A DNA stretch of 64,000 nucleotides from JADJDM01 sp044352985 (lineage in GTDB: Bacteria; Bacteroidota; Bacteroidia; B-17B0; Aurantibacillaceae): NCBI GenBank assembly GCA_044352985.1, contig JBILCU010000001.1:186001-250000 (forward strand). The letters are read 5' to 3'. Below, piece after piece: positions 17,732-26,368 of this stretch (position 1 is the stretch's first letter; each line of letters starts with the position of its first letter). The translations under genes and the position numbers were made by a program. Below the pieces are notes generated by a model, which did no database searches, was not told the origin of the DNA, and worked only from the letters and a program-made list of their open reading frames with translations.

Positions 17732-19222
17732 TTATCTCAAATTTACTCTATTTTTTTTCCATTGTGAAATATTAACAGTTGAGCTATTTTCAGTATTTGT
17801 TTTAGAAGCAGTAGATGAAAATAATTCAGCGGCCATCCATGCTGCAATTTCCTCTTCGTCTTTGTGTTGTTTTTTCAGCATTTCGGGTTGGTAATGATGC
17901 TTGATGAAATTGGTATCAAAATCCCCTGAAACAAATGCTTTGTGTTGCAACACAAACGAACAGAAATCCAAGGTTGTTTCTACACCTACAATTTTGTATT
18001 CGCTGATGGCACGTAACATTCTGTCGATGGCTTCTTTTCTGTCTTTTCCGTGTGTAATTAATTTGGCAATCATCGGGTCATAATAAATAGGAATATCCAT
18101 TCCTTCTTCAAAACCATCATCTACCCTAACGCCTGTGCCTTTAGGAATTTTATACGTATGTAATTTTCCGATATCTGGTAAAAAGTTATTTAGCGGATCT
18201 TCCGCATAAACTCTAACCTCTAGCGCATGCCCATTTATTTTTAAATCTTCCTGTTTAAACGTTAACGTTTCATTTCTTGCAATTTTTATTTGTTCTTTTA
18301 CAAGATCCAAGCCTGTTATCATTTCTGTTACCGGATGTTCTACCTGTAAACGGGTATTCATCTCCAGGAAATAAAAATTGAGTTGATCATCCACTAAAAA
18401 TTCTACTGTGCCTGCCCCGCTATAATTACATGCTTTTGCTACATCAACGGCGCATTTGCCCATTTTCTCACGTAACTCAAGAGTAAGTACAGAAGAAGGA
18501 GCTTCTTCAATTACTTTTTGATGACGACGTTGAATAGAACATTCGCGTTCAAATAAATACAAGGTATTTCCATGATTATCTGCCAGCACCTGTATTTCAA
18601 TATGGCGCGGCCCTGAAACAAATTTTTCGATAAATACAGCATCATCACCAAAGGCTGATTTAGCCTCGCTCATAGCAAGTTTCATCTGCTCTTCCACATC
18701 TTCAACACGTTCAACCAAACGCATACCTTTTCCTCCACCACCGGCAGAAGCTTTAATTAAAAGCGGAAATCCGGTTTCTAACGCTACTTTTACAGCTTCT
18801 TCCAAATCTTTAATAGCACCTTCGCTTCCAGGAACCATAGGCACATTGAATTTTTTTGCTGCCGCTTTAGCGCTTAATTTATCCCCCATCATGTCCATTG
18901 CTTCGGCACTCGGGCCAATGAAGGTAATTCCGGCTTCTTTTACTTTGCGTGCAAAATCAGCATTTTCAGAAAGAAAGCCATAGCCGGGATGAATGCCATC
19001 AACCTGTAATTTTTTACAAACCTCTAGAATGACATCGCCTTTTAAATAACTTTGATTGCTGGGTGGAGGCCCTATGCAAACAGCTTCATCAGCATATTTT
19101 ACAAATAGCGCATTTCTGTCGGCTTCCGAAAAAACGGCAACAGTTCTTATTCCCATTTCTTTAGCACTGCGCATCACGCGTAATGCAATTTCTCCTCTAT
19201 TGGCAACTAAAATTTTGTTCAT
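17732..19222 (-). CDS. accC: Biotin carboxylase subunit of acetyl-CoA (or acyl-CoA) carboxylase
   Basis: A 496-residue ATP-grasp biotin carboxylase, which carboxylates biotin on a carrier protein using bicarbonate and ATP. The N-terminal domain begins KILVANRGEIALRVMRSAKEMG; the glycine-rich loop is KASAGGGGKGMRLV; the metal and substrate residues are in HIEIQVLADNHG, FLEMNTRLQVEHPVTE and the C-terminal GHALEVRVYAEDP. The last ~50 residues (from about 445) extend past the E. coli AccC end and look disordered. No biotin carrier or carboxyltransferase gene is adjacent, so whether it serves fatty-acid synthesis or another acyl-CoA carboxylase cannot be settled here. It lies 35 bases after the amidotransferase gene. 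Confidence 0.92.
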   Translation of the reverse strand: MNKILVANRGEIALRVMRSAKEMGIRTVAVFSEADRNALFVKYADEAVCIGPPPSNQSYLKGDVILEVCKKLQVDGIHPGYGFLSENADFARKVKEAGITFIGPSAEAMDMMGDKLSAKAAAKKFNVPMVPGSEGAIKDLEEAVKVALETGFPLLIKASAGGGGKGMRLVERVEDVEEQMKLAMSEAKSAFGDDAVFIEKFVSGPRHIEIQVLADNHGNTLYLFERECSIQRRHQKVIEEAPSSVLTLELREKMGKCAVDVAKACNYSGAGTVEFLVDDQLNFYFLEMNTRLQVEHPVTEMITGLDLVKEQIKIARNETLTFKQEDLKINGHALEVRVYAEDPLNNFLPDIGKLHTYKIPKGTGVRVDDGFEEGMDIPIYYDPMIAKLITHGKDRKEAIDRMLRAISEYKIVGVETTLDFCSFVLQHKAFVSGDFDTNFIKHHYQPEMLKKQHKDEEEIAAWMAAELFSSTASKTNTENSSTVNISQWKKNRVNLR

Positions 19223-19257
19223 ATTTAAAAACTACGAGCAACGAAAATAAGCAATCT

Positions 19258-19824
19258 TTAGGCATTCAGCCAATTTTTTATAATGAAATCTCCGTATTCC
19301 GACAAAATAGATTCGGGATGAAACTGAACACCATAAATTGGTAGTTGTATATGTTGTATGGCCATTATTTCATTACTCATGTCTTCAGCTACTAAAAGGA
19401 GTTCTGAAGGAAATGTTGTTTTATCAATAACCCAGGAATGATACCTCCCTACTTTAAATTGCTTGGGACAATTCTGAAATAATTTACTTTCTGCAACAAT
19501 TTTTATTTCTGTGGCTTCGCCGTGCACCACCTGATTTAAATTTTTTAATGTTGCTCCAAAAAATTCGCCAATGGCCTGCATGCCTAAACAAACACCAAGT
19601 ATTTTTTTATGATTAGAAAATTGATTTAACACTTCGGGCATAATTCCGGCATTTTTTGGTAAGCCCGGACCAGGAGAAAGAACAATGGCTGAAAAACCAA
19701 TAATTTCATGAATAGTAATTTCATTGTTACGTTTTACAACTATTTCCTCATCGGTATGTTTTTCAATTAAATGATAAAGGTTGTAGGTAAAACTATCGAA
19801 ATTATCCAGCAACAAAATACTCAT
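19258..19824 (-). CDS. pabA: Glutamine amidotransferase, aminodeoxychorismate/anthranilate synthase component II
   Basis: A 188-residue class I glutamine amidotransferase of the PabA/TrpG type, which hands ammonia from glutamine to chorismate on a partner subunit. The catalytic triad is visible: Cys in GVCLGMQAIGEFFG (about residue 79) and His-Glu in YGVQFHPESILSEYG near residue 168; the start ILLLDNFDSFTYNLYH and LSPGPGLPKNAG are family marks. There are no trp genes or pabB nearby, so the folate (PabA) role is guessed from isolation; many bacteria use one subunit for both pathways. It is first on its strand, upstream of biotin carboxylase. Confidence 0.82.
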   Translation of the reverse strand: MSILLLDNFDSFTYNLYHLIEKHTDEEIVVKRNNEITIHEIIGFSAIVLSPGPGLPKNAGIMPEVLNQFSNHKKILGVCLGMQAIGEFFGATLKNLNQVVHGEATEIKIVAESKLFQNCPKQFKVGRYHSWVIDKTTFPSELLLVAEDMSNEIMAIQHIQLPIYGVQFHPESILSEYGDFIIKNWLNA

Positions 19825-19904
19825 GAATACAAATGTTGTGTTTTTTATTGAGAAAATAAGAAATCACAAAAATTTTTAATCAATGGTTTCGTTATTCAGT
19901 TTTA

Positions 19905-22676
19905 GTGAATAATCTTTTATATTTATATCCTGAAGTTTTGAATCAGCTAAAACACATACTATTTTTCTTATTTCTGTTTATCGCAGGTAATATCTTTGCT
20001 ACGCACAATCGTTCGGGCGAAATCACCTATCAATGGCTTGGTGGCAATCAATATAAAATCCGTGTAACAACTTATACAAATTACACTTCGCCTTCCCTCG
20101 GTGCCGACCGATGTGTGCAAACTGTTTATATTAGTACGTTAAGTGGTTTTGTTTTAGATAGCATTGAATGCCCTCGAGTAAACGGCACTTTAAATTGCCA
20201 AAATAATGGTCCTGCAACCGCTAAAGATGGTGAAATACTAGATCCTGGAACGGATAGGTATAAGAAAAACGTATATGAATGTGTTTATGCTTTTAACTCT
20301 GGCGCAACTTATATCATTTACATGTTTGATCCAAACCGAAATGGTGGAATTATAAATATCTCAGGGCAATCCGACCAACAACCATTTGCATTAGCAGATA
20401 CTTTAAAAACTTTTAATATGCCGGGTTTATCTGTTAATTCAACCCCGGTTTTATTAAATCCGCCAATTGATGAAGCTTGCGTAGGCAAACCTTTTATTCA
20501 TAATCCCAATGCCTTTGATTCGGATGGTGATAGTTTATCGTATAATCACTCCATTATTTTTGGCGAATTTGCTCAACCTGTTCCAGGATATATACCAGCA
20601 ACAGCCTATGGCATTACTATTGATCCGGTAACTGGTGATTTTTATTGGCCTAGTCCACAGCAACAAGGAGAATACAACTTTGGCATTTTAATTACAGAAT
20701 GGAGAAAAACTTCCGACGGCGATTATGTTAGAGTAGGAAGCGTGTTACGCGATTTACAAATTAATGTGGTTACCTGCACTAATAATCCACCTCAAATCGC
20801 AAACATTCCTGATGTATGTATTCTTGCCGGCACTAATTTTAATCAAGTTATAACTGCATCCGATCAAGACAATAATGCTATTGAATTATCTGTAACCGGG
20901 GGCCCATTTTCCATATCATCGGCGGCAACATTTACTTACACTTCTGTTTCCGGTAATTCAAGCGGCACAATGAACTGGACTCCCTCTTGTTCTTCAGTAA
21001 GAAAACAACCTTATTTAATTACTATAAAAGCTAAAGACATACCATTTGGTACACAACCACGTTTATCTGATTTTGAATCATTTTTCATCCGTGTTGTTGC
21101 TCCACCACCACAAAATGTTTCTGCAAACCCTTTAGGTACAAGCATTGTTTTAAACTGGAATGCCCCTTTAATTTGCAATCAAACAACAGGGAATATAATT
21201 GTTTCATATTGGGTTTATAGAAAAGACGTTTGTTCTACCATAACTGTTGATCCTTGTGGTGACTTTGACCCCGAAGCAATTGGGTATTCTAAAATAGGCA
21301 CAATTAACGCCATTGCACAACCATCTAATTTTAGTTTTACTGATAACAATAACGGTAACGGATTATCTCAAGGAATTGATTATTCATACATTATTATTGC
21401 ATTATTTGCTGATGGTTCAACAAGCGTTGCATCTTCTACTGTTTGTGCCAAGCTGGTTAGAAATGTTCCTATCATAACCAATGTAAGTGTAGATACAACA
21501 GCAATTGATATGGGTAAAATTCATGTTCGCTGGACAAAACCCATTTTAAAAACAGTTAACAATAATGGGTTTGATACGATTTTAAATCCTGGCCCTTATC
21601 GTTTTGATTTGATTCAAAACATCACCGGTCAAACAAATGAAAGTGTAATTTATTCTGTTCCTCATCTCTATTTTTCAGAATTTTCATTCTTGCAGGATAC
21701 TTCCAAAATCATTGAAAATCTGAATACAGATGAACTCGGTTATTCCTACAAAATAAATTTTTACAGTAACGGAAATTTTATGGGTTCTTCTCAAAAAGCG
21801 TCCTCAGTAAGATTACAAGCAATAGGTATGGCAAAACGAGTGCAGCTGAATTGGACATCATCAACGCCTTGGATCAATACTTGGTATTTCATTTACAGAG
21901 AACAATCAGTAAATAATTTTATACTCATCGATTCAACGCAAACTAAAAGTTATATTGATACAGGTTTAGTTAACGGGCAAAGCTATTGTTACAAAATAAA
22001 ATCGAAAGGAGCTTATTCTGATCCAACGATTTTAAGTCCATTAATAAATTGGTCGCAAATTAAATGCGCAATTACTGTTGATAGAGAGGCCCCTTGTCAA
22101 CCAACTATTGTTGCTGCTTTTGGTAACTGTGAAACGCAAACAACACAACTTAACTGGGCAAATAGTGATGTGGCTTGCAGTTATGATATTCAATATTACA
22201 ATTTATATTTTACCCCTTTTATTGATAGTCAATTTGTAAAAATTGCCACCTACCCAGCAACAGTAAATTCTTTCGTTAGCGACTATTCAAGCTCCATTGC
22301 AGGTTGTTATGCCGTTACAGCGGTTGATTCGTTTGGTAATGAAAGTGCATTATTACAAAAAATGTGTGTTGACAATTGCCCGGAATACGAATTACCTAAT
22401 ATCATTACAGTGAATGGTGATCAGGTAAATGATGTTTGGATTCCAATTAAAAACAAATTTGTAAAAGAAGTTGATTTACATATTTATAATCGTTGGGGGA
22501 ATTTAATTTATGAAACAACTGATGCAGCAATTGGTTGGGATGGAAAAGTTCAGCAAACAAATAAAATATGTGCAAACGGAACTTACTATTACATCTGCGA
22601 AGTAAAAATGATTCGTTACACCGGAATTGAAACAATTAAACTAAAAGGTTTCATCGAAGTCATCAGTAATCAATAA
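19905..22676 (+). CDS. Large secreted protein with gliding-motility-type C-terminal domain (type 9 secretion candidate)
   Basis: A 923-residue exported protein. The start given is GTG at 19905; the TTG at 19938 would give a cleaner signal peptide (MNQLKHILFFLFLFIAGNIFA). The mature part begins THNRSGEITYQWLGG and contains immunoglobulin-like and fibronectin-like beta domains (NPPQIANIPDVCILAGTNF; RVQLNWTSSTPWINTWYFIYR). The last ~90 residues, with NGDQVNDVWIPI, LHIYNRWGNLIYETTD and GWDGKVQ...NGTYYYICEV, are the gliding-motility-associated C-terminal (type B) domain that directs proteins to the type 9 secretion system. The usual TPNGDG reads TVNGDQ here. The function is probably adhesion or surface structure. 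It overlaps the next gene by one base. Confidence 0.87.
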   Translation: MNNLLYLYPEVLNQLKHILFFLFLFIAGNIFATHNRSGEITYQWLGGNQYKIRVTTYTNYTSPSLGADRCVQTVYISTLSGFVLDSIECPRVNGTLNCQNNGPATAKDGEILDPGTDRYKKNVYECVYAFNSGATYIIYMFDPNRNGGIINISGQSDQQPFALADTLKTFNMPGLSVNSTPVLLNPPIDEACVGKPFIHNPNAFDSDGDSLSYNHSIIFGEFAQPVPGYIPATAYGITIDPVTGDFYWPSPQQQGEYNFGILITEWRKTSDGDYVRVGSVLRDLQINVVTCTNNPPQIANIPDVCILAGTNFNQVITASDQDNNAIELSVTGGPFSISSAATFTYTSVSGNSSGTMNWTPSCSSVRKQPYLITIKAKDIPFGTQPRLSDFESFFIRVVAPPPQNVSANPLGTSIVLNWNAPLICNQTTGNIIVSYWVYRKDVCSTITVDPCGDFDPEAIGYSKIGTINAIAQPSNFSFTDNNNGNGLSQGIDYSYIIIALFADGSTSVASSTVCAKLVRNVPIITNVSVDTTAIDMGKIHVRWTKPILKTVNNNGFDTILNPGPYRFDLIQNITGQTNESVIYSVPHLYFSEFSFLQDTSKIIENLNTDELGYSYKINFYSNGNFMGSSQKASSVRLQAIGMAKRVQLNWTSSTPWINTWYFIYREQSVNNFILIDSTQTKSYIDTGLVNGQSYCYKIKSKGAYSDPTILSPLINWSQIKCAITVDREAPCQPTIVAAFGNCETQTTQLNWANSDVACSYDIQYYNLYFTPFIDSQFVKIATYPATVNSFVSDYSSSIAGCYAVTAVDSFGNESALLQKMCVDNCPEYELPNIITVNGDQVNDVWIPIKNKFVKEVDLHIYNRWGNLIYETTDAAIGWDGKVQQTNKICANGTYYYICEVKMIRYTGIETIKLKGFIEVISNQ

Positions 22677-23653
22677 TGGCTCAGCGCATTTTAATTGCAC
22701 CGCTTGATTGGGGACTTGGACACGCCGCCCGTTGCATACCAATTATTGAACAACAACTGCAAAACGGAAATAACATTGTTTTTGTTGGAACAAAACAGCA
22801 ACACGAATTCATTACTTTACATCAACTAAAAGTTCAATGCGTTGATTTATTTGGCTACTCAATTCATTATTCTGCTTTTTTACCACAATGGATAAAAATT
22901 GCGCTACAAATACCTAAAATTCTTCGTGCAATAAAACAAGAAAAAAAATGGTTGGATGAATTGTTGACCAAAGAACATTTTGATTTAATCATAAGCGATA
23001 ACCGATACGGATTGTATAGCAATAAAACAAAATGCATAATGCTAAGCCATCAGTTAGCCCCTGAAAGCCCTTTTTTTAAAGAATTTATTCATAATAAAAT
23101 TGCTTCATTCGTAAACCGTTTTGATGTATGCTGGATACCTGATGATGAACAATTAAACTATTCTGGGAAATTATCTTGTAACAAACGAATTAAAATTCCA
23201 ATAAAAAAAATTGGTTTACTCAGTAGATTAAAACCATCGAATGAGTTTGGTGAAAAAAAATACGATGTGCTAATTCTACTTTCCGGACTTGAACCTCAGC
23301 GCAGTATTTTGGAAAAAAAATTATTGAATGAACTCAAAAAAACCAATTTTAAAATTTGTTTAGTGAGAGGAACAATTGAAGAAAATTTTTCACAAGATGG
23401 CGTCACGGTTTATCATAAAATCAATTCGGAAAAAATAACTCAATTGGTTCATCAATCTAAAGTGATTATTTGCAGAAGTGGTTATACAAGCATTATTGAA
23501 CTTTTGCCTCTTACTAAAAACATCATTTTCATTCCAACTCCCGGTCAAACAGAACAAGAATATCTTGCTAAACACCTGAATGAAAAATTTGGTATAGATT
23601 ATTTGGAACAGAAAAACATTCATTTGATTACCAAATCTCTGGCTATTTCTTAA
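22676..23653 (+). CDS. Glycosyltransferase, MurG-like GT-B fold
   Basis: A 325-residue protein with the Bacteroidota-type N-terminus ILIAPLDWGLGHAARCIPII, which resembles the GHAAR glycine loop of MurG/MGT enzymes, and a C-terminal nucleotide-sugar half with VIICRSGYTSIIELLPLTKNIIFIPTPGQTEQ, matching the GG.ti.E..  .. P...QteqE pattern of GT28-type enzymes. It lacks a signal peptide and acts in the cytosol or at the membrane. The sugar and acceptor are unknown. Its ATG overlaps the stop of the secreted-protein gene (TAATG), indicating translational coupling; this invites the idea that it serves export or modification of that protein, but that is inference. Confidence 0.82.
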   Translation: MAQRILIAPLDWGLGHAARCIPIIEQQLQNGNNIVFVGTKQQHEFITLHQLKVQCVDLFGYSIHYSAFLPQWIKIALQIPKILRAIKQEKKWLDELLTKEHFDLIISDNRYGLYSNKTKCIMLSHQLAPESPFFKEFIHNKIASFVNRFDVCWIPDDEQLNYSGKLSCNKRIKIPIKKIGLLSRLKPSNEFGEKKYDVLILLSGLEPQRSILEKKLLNELKKTNFKICLVRGTIEENFSQDGVTVYHKINSEKITQLVHQSKVIICRSGYTSIIELLPLTKNIIFIPTPGQTEQEYLAKHLNEKFGIDYLEQKNIHLITKSLAIS

Positions 23654-23687
23654 AGGCAGGTATCACATCTATAATAATGAAGCTGTT

Positions 23688-23747
23688 TTATCTTTCTGAA
23701 AGAAGTGAAGAGTCTAGAAATAGATGTTTCCTTCGCCAGCATGAACA
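23688..23747. repeat. Degenerate copy of the dispersed TCATCCTGAA...GGATGA inverted repeat
   Basis: In the 291-bp gap before umuD, the stretch from 23688 reads like the reverse complement of the hairpin in the 30.2-kb array: CTGAAAGAAGTGAAGAGTCT against CTGAACGAAGTGAAGGATCT, with a matching arm ending near CAGCATGAAC. It is decayed and no longer a perfect hairpin. The rest of the gap is AT-rich; I see no clear promoter or SOS box. Confidence 0.45.
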
Positions 23748-23944
23748 AAGAATAGACGGCTGATATGCTCGAAAATACCCATTTATGTTTTGTGTTTTTT
23801 ACCCTCAGTCTTTCCGACTGATTACCTTCTCAATGAGAGCGAATTTTAATTTTGAGAAATGAGAAAATTTATTTTTTTGTATTGCTATATTTTGTAGCTT
23901 TATTTTATTTTTTTCGTAGTAATTAATTTTTTAAAGAAATACAT

Positions 23945-24394
23945 ATGGACTCAAACCCATCCATTCAACCAACAGCAATTACTATTCATGCTATTTCTAC
24001 AACTATTGCGCTAAATCTACCATTAGTTTCATCAAACATCAGTGCGGGGTTTCCGTCTCCTGCAGATGATTTCCTGGATAGTTCCATCGACCTCAACAAA
24101 GTGTGCATTAAAAATCCTACTACCACTTTTTTCGGAAGAGTAAGCGGCAACTCAATGAAAGATGTCGGAATTCATCATGGAGATTTAATGATTATTGATA
24201 AAAGCATATCGCCTAAAAACGGTGCCATTGCAGTATGTTTTATTGACGGCGAGTTTACCGTTAAAACCATTAAGCTAGAATCGGATTGCTGCTGGCTAAT
24301 TCCTGCAAATGCAACATACAAAGCGATGAAAGTTACTAAGGATAACGATTTTATCATCTGGGGAATTGTTACGCACGTTATTAAATCATTTTAA
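23945..24394 (+). CDS. umuD: UmuD-like S24 peptidase, DNA polymerase V subunit
   Basis: A 149-residue LexA/UmuD-type protein. The self-cleavage site Ala34-Gly35 lies in SAGFPSPADDF, the nucleophile Ser70 in VSGNSMKDVGIHHGD, and the general-base Lys107 in GEFTVKTIK, all in the usual order and spacing. RecA filaments would trigger cleavage to UmuD', which joins UmuC for lesion bypass. There is no DNA-binding domain, which sets it apart from LexA. The umuC ATG overlaps the stop (TAATG), so the pair is translationally coupled. I could not find a recognisable SOS box upstream; Bacteroidota SOS operators are poorly defined. Confidence 0.95.
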   Translation: MDSNPSIQPTAITIHAISTTIALNLPLVSSNISAGFPSPADDFLDSSIDLNKVCIKNPTTTFFGRVSGNSMKDVGIHHGDLMIIDKSISPKNGAIAVCFIDGEFTVKTIKLESDCCWLIPANATYKAMKVTKDNDFIIWGIVTHVIKSF

Positions 24395-25653
24395 TGTTTT
24401 CTCTCATTGATTGCAATAATTTTTACGCCAGTTGTGAGCGTGTATTTTGCCCTTCTCTTAATGGGAAACCCGTTGTTGTTTTATCCAATAACGATGGATG
24501 CGTAATTGCAAGAAGTAATGAAGCAAAAGCAGTGGGCATACCAATGGGCGCCCCGGCTTTTCAATATCAGCCATTATTCGATGAGAAAAAAGTGCATGTT
24601 TTTTCGGCCAACTTTGCACTTTATGGCGACATGAGCTCGCGCGTAATGTCTCTGATTTCCTGTTACTCTCCCGACATGGAGGTCTACAGTATAGATGAGG
24701 CTTTTTTAAAATTTGATGGCTATCAACGCTTTAACTTTACTGAAATAGGAAAAGACATGCGCCGGAAAGTACTTCAGGGAACAGGTATTCCTATAAGCGT
24801 TGGATTTGCTCCTAGTAAAGCGCTTGCAAAAGTGGCCAATAAAATCGCAAAAAAATTTCCGGAACAAACAGGAGGTGTTTACTACATCAATAACGAAGCG
24901 GCTCGAATAAAAGCACTGAAATGGTTGCCGGTAGAAGATGTTTGGGGAATAGGAAGAAAGCATGCCAAACGACTACACCTCATGGGCATTAAAAAAGCAT
25001 ACGATTTTACACAACTCTCCGAAATATGGGTGAAGAAAAACATGTCGGTGGTTGGACTTCGTTTACAAAAAGAACTTCAAGGCATTTCTATTTTAGAACT
25101 GGAAGACATTAAACCTAAAAAACACATTGCAACAACCCGATCGTTCGAGGAACACTACACCAAACTTTCTGACTTAACAGAGCGCGTATCCACTTTTGCC
25201 GTGTGTTGTGCTGAAAAATTACGCAGACAACAATCGCATTGTAATGCAATAATGGTTTTTGTGCACACAAATGGTTTTCGGGCAGACCTTCCGCAGTATA
25301 GCAAAAACTGTGTAATCCAACTTCCTTATGCTACTAACTCAAGCATCGTCCTTGTGCATTATGCCGTAAAAGGCTTGCAGATGATTTTTAAGCAAGGTTA
25401 CCATTATAAAAAAGCCGGAGTAATTGTAATGAACATTACTCCCGAAAACAGCTGTCAAACCAACCTTTTTCAGCAAGCCCATCCCAAGCATCAGCAGTTA
25501 ATGGATGTTATTGATAAGATTAATCACATCAACGGATCACAAAAAATAAAATTGGCTTGTCAGGATTTAGGGCGCACCTGGAAAATGCGACAGGAAAAGT
25601 TATCGAAACGCTATACTACACGATTGGATGAAATAATTACCATACATTTGTAA
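24394..25653 (+). CDS. umuC: UmuC-like Y-family DNA polymerase (pol V)
   Basis: A 419-residue Y-family translesion polymerase. Catalytic palm motifs are FSLIDCNNFYASCERVF with the first metal Asp (residue 6) and EVYSIDEAFLKF with the second acidic pair; the finger stretch SNNDGCVIARSNEAKAVGIPMG and the helix-hairpin-helix region VEDVWGIGRKHAKRLHLMG are typical for UmuC. The little-finger domain and a C-terminal UmuC tail (CQTNLFQQ.. GRTWKMRQEKLSKRYTT) are present, so the gene is full length. With UmuD' it copies past abasic sites and UV damage with low fidelity. It is coupled to umuD by an overlapping start, and the SRAP gene follows one base after its stop. Confidence 0.96.
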   Translation: MFSLIDCNNFYASCERVFCPSLNGKPVVVLSNNDGCVIARSNEAKAVGIPMGAPAFQYQPLFDEKKVHVFSANFALYGDMSSRVMSLISCYSPDMEVYSIDEAFLKFDGYQRFNFTEIGKDMRRKVLQGTGIPISVGFAPSKALAKVANKIAKKFPEQTGGVYYINNEAARIKALKWLPVEDVWGIGRKHAKRLHLMGIKKAYDFTQLSEIWVKKNMSVVGLRLQKELQGISILELEDIKPKKHIATTRSFEEHYTKLSDLTERVSTFAVCCAEKLRRQQSHCNAIMVFVHTNGFRADLPQYSKNCVIQLPYATNSSIVLVHYAVKGLQMIFKQGYHYKKAGVIVMNITPENSCQTNLFQQAHPKHQQLMDVIDKINHINGSQKIKLACQDLGRTWKMRQEKLSKRYTTRLDEIITIHL

Positions 25654-25654
25654 C

Positions 25655-26269
25655 ATGTGCTTTCACTCTCAACAAAGTAAATCAGCCACCGTATTAGAAA
25701 ATCGCTTTAAAGCAAAAATAAAATTTCCTGAACAAAAAAAATATCAGGGAATCTATAATGGATTTATGTATCCGGAAACACCTGTAATTATTGATAAAAA
25801 TCCTGAATACATAAATAATTATCATTGGGGCTTAATACCTAACTGGAGTAAAGATGATGGAATAAAAGCTTACACCTTAAATGCCCGAATCGAAACACTA
25901 AAAGAAAAAGTGTCCTTTAAAAATGCGGTCCAAAATCGCTGTCTAATATTAGCTGATGGTTTCTACGAATGGCAATGGCTAGATGAAAAAGGAAAGAAAA
26001 AACAAAAACATCTTATAACGCTAAAAAACGATAATTTATTTGCTTTTGCAGGAATTTATTCCGTTTGGATAAATAAAATTACGGGTGAAATAAGAGACAC
26101 ATACAGCATTGTTACTACTGAGGCCAACGAATTAATGAGTGAAATTCATAATAGTAAAAAACGTATGCCGGTAATACTAACCGAAGAGCGAGAAAAAGAT
26201 TGGCTAACAGGCGAAGAAATTGAATTATTTACAAAAGAAAGCGTTGATTTAAAAGCTGTTCCAATTTAA
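25655..26269 (+). CDS. SOS response-associated peptidase (SRAP/YedK/HMCES)
   Basis: A 204-residue SRAP protein. Cys2 is the second residue (MCFHSQQ), so it becomes the N-terminal catalytic Cys after Met removal; the other active-site residues are Asn in TLNARIETL, Glu in ADGFYEWQWL and His in EIHNSKKRMPVIL. YedK and HMCES form a thiazolidine crosslink between this Cys and abasic sites in single-stranded DNA, protecting them from strand breakage and error-prone bypass. The gene begins one base after umuC, so it is in one operon with pol V. This links abasic-site shielding and translesion synthesis in one transcript. Confidence 0.94.
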   Translation: MCFHSQQSKSATVLENRFKAKIKFPEQKKYQGIYNGFMYPETPVIIDKNPEYINNYHWGLIPNWSKDDGIKAYTLNARIETLKEKVSFKNAVQNRCLILADGFYEWQWLDEKGKKKQKHLITLKNDNLFAFAGIYSVWINKITGEIRDTYSIVTTEANELMSEIHNSKKRMPVILTEEREKDWLTGEEIELFTKESVDLKAVPI

Positions 26270-26368
26270 TGTGAAGTAGGCAATTTTGTTATAAATTTAT
26301 AAGAGAACAGCAAGAACAAAATAGGTATCAAAAAATTACTTATTTTCATCATCTGAATTTAATAATCT

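Noticed and set aside
23870..23905. Promoter and SOS box before umuD
   Set aside because: TTTG and TAGCTTTA are present but their spacing is only 15 bases, and no inverted repeat of SOS type was found.
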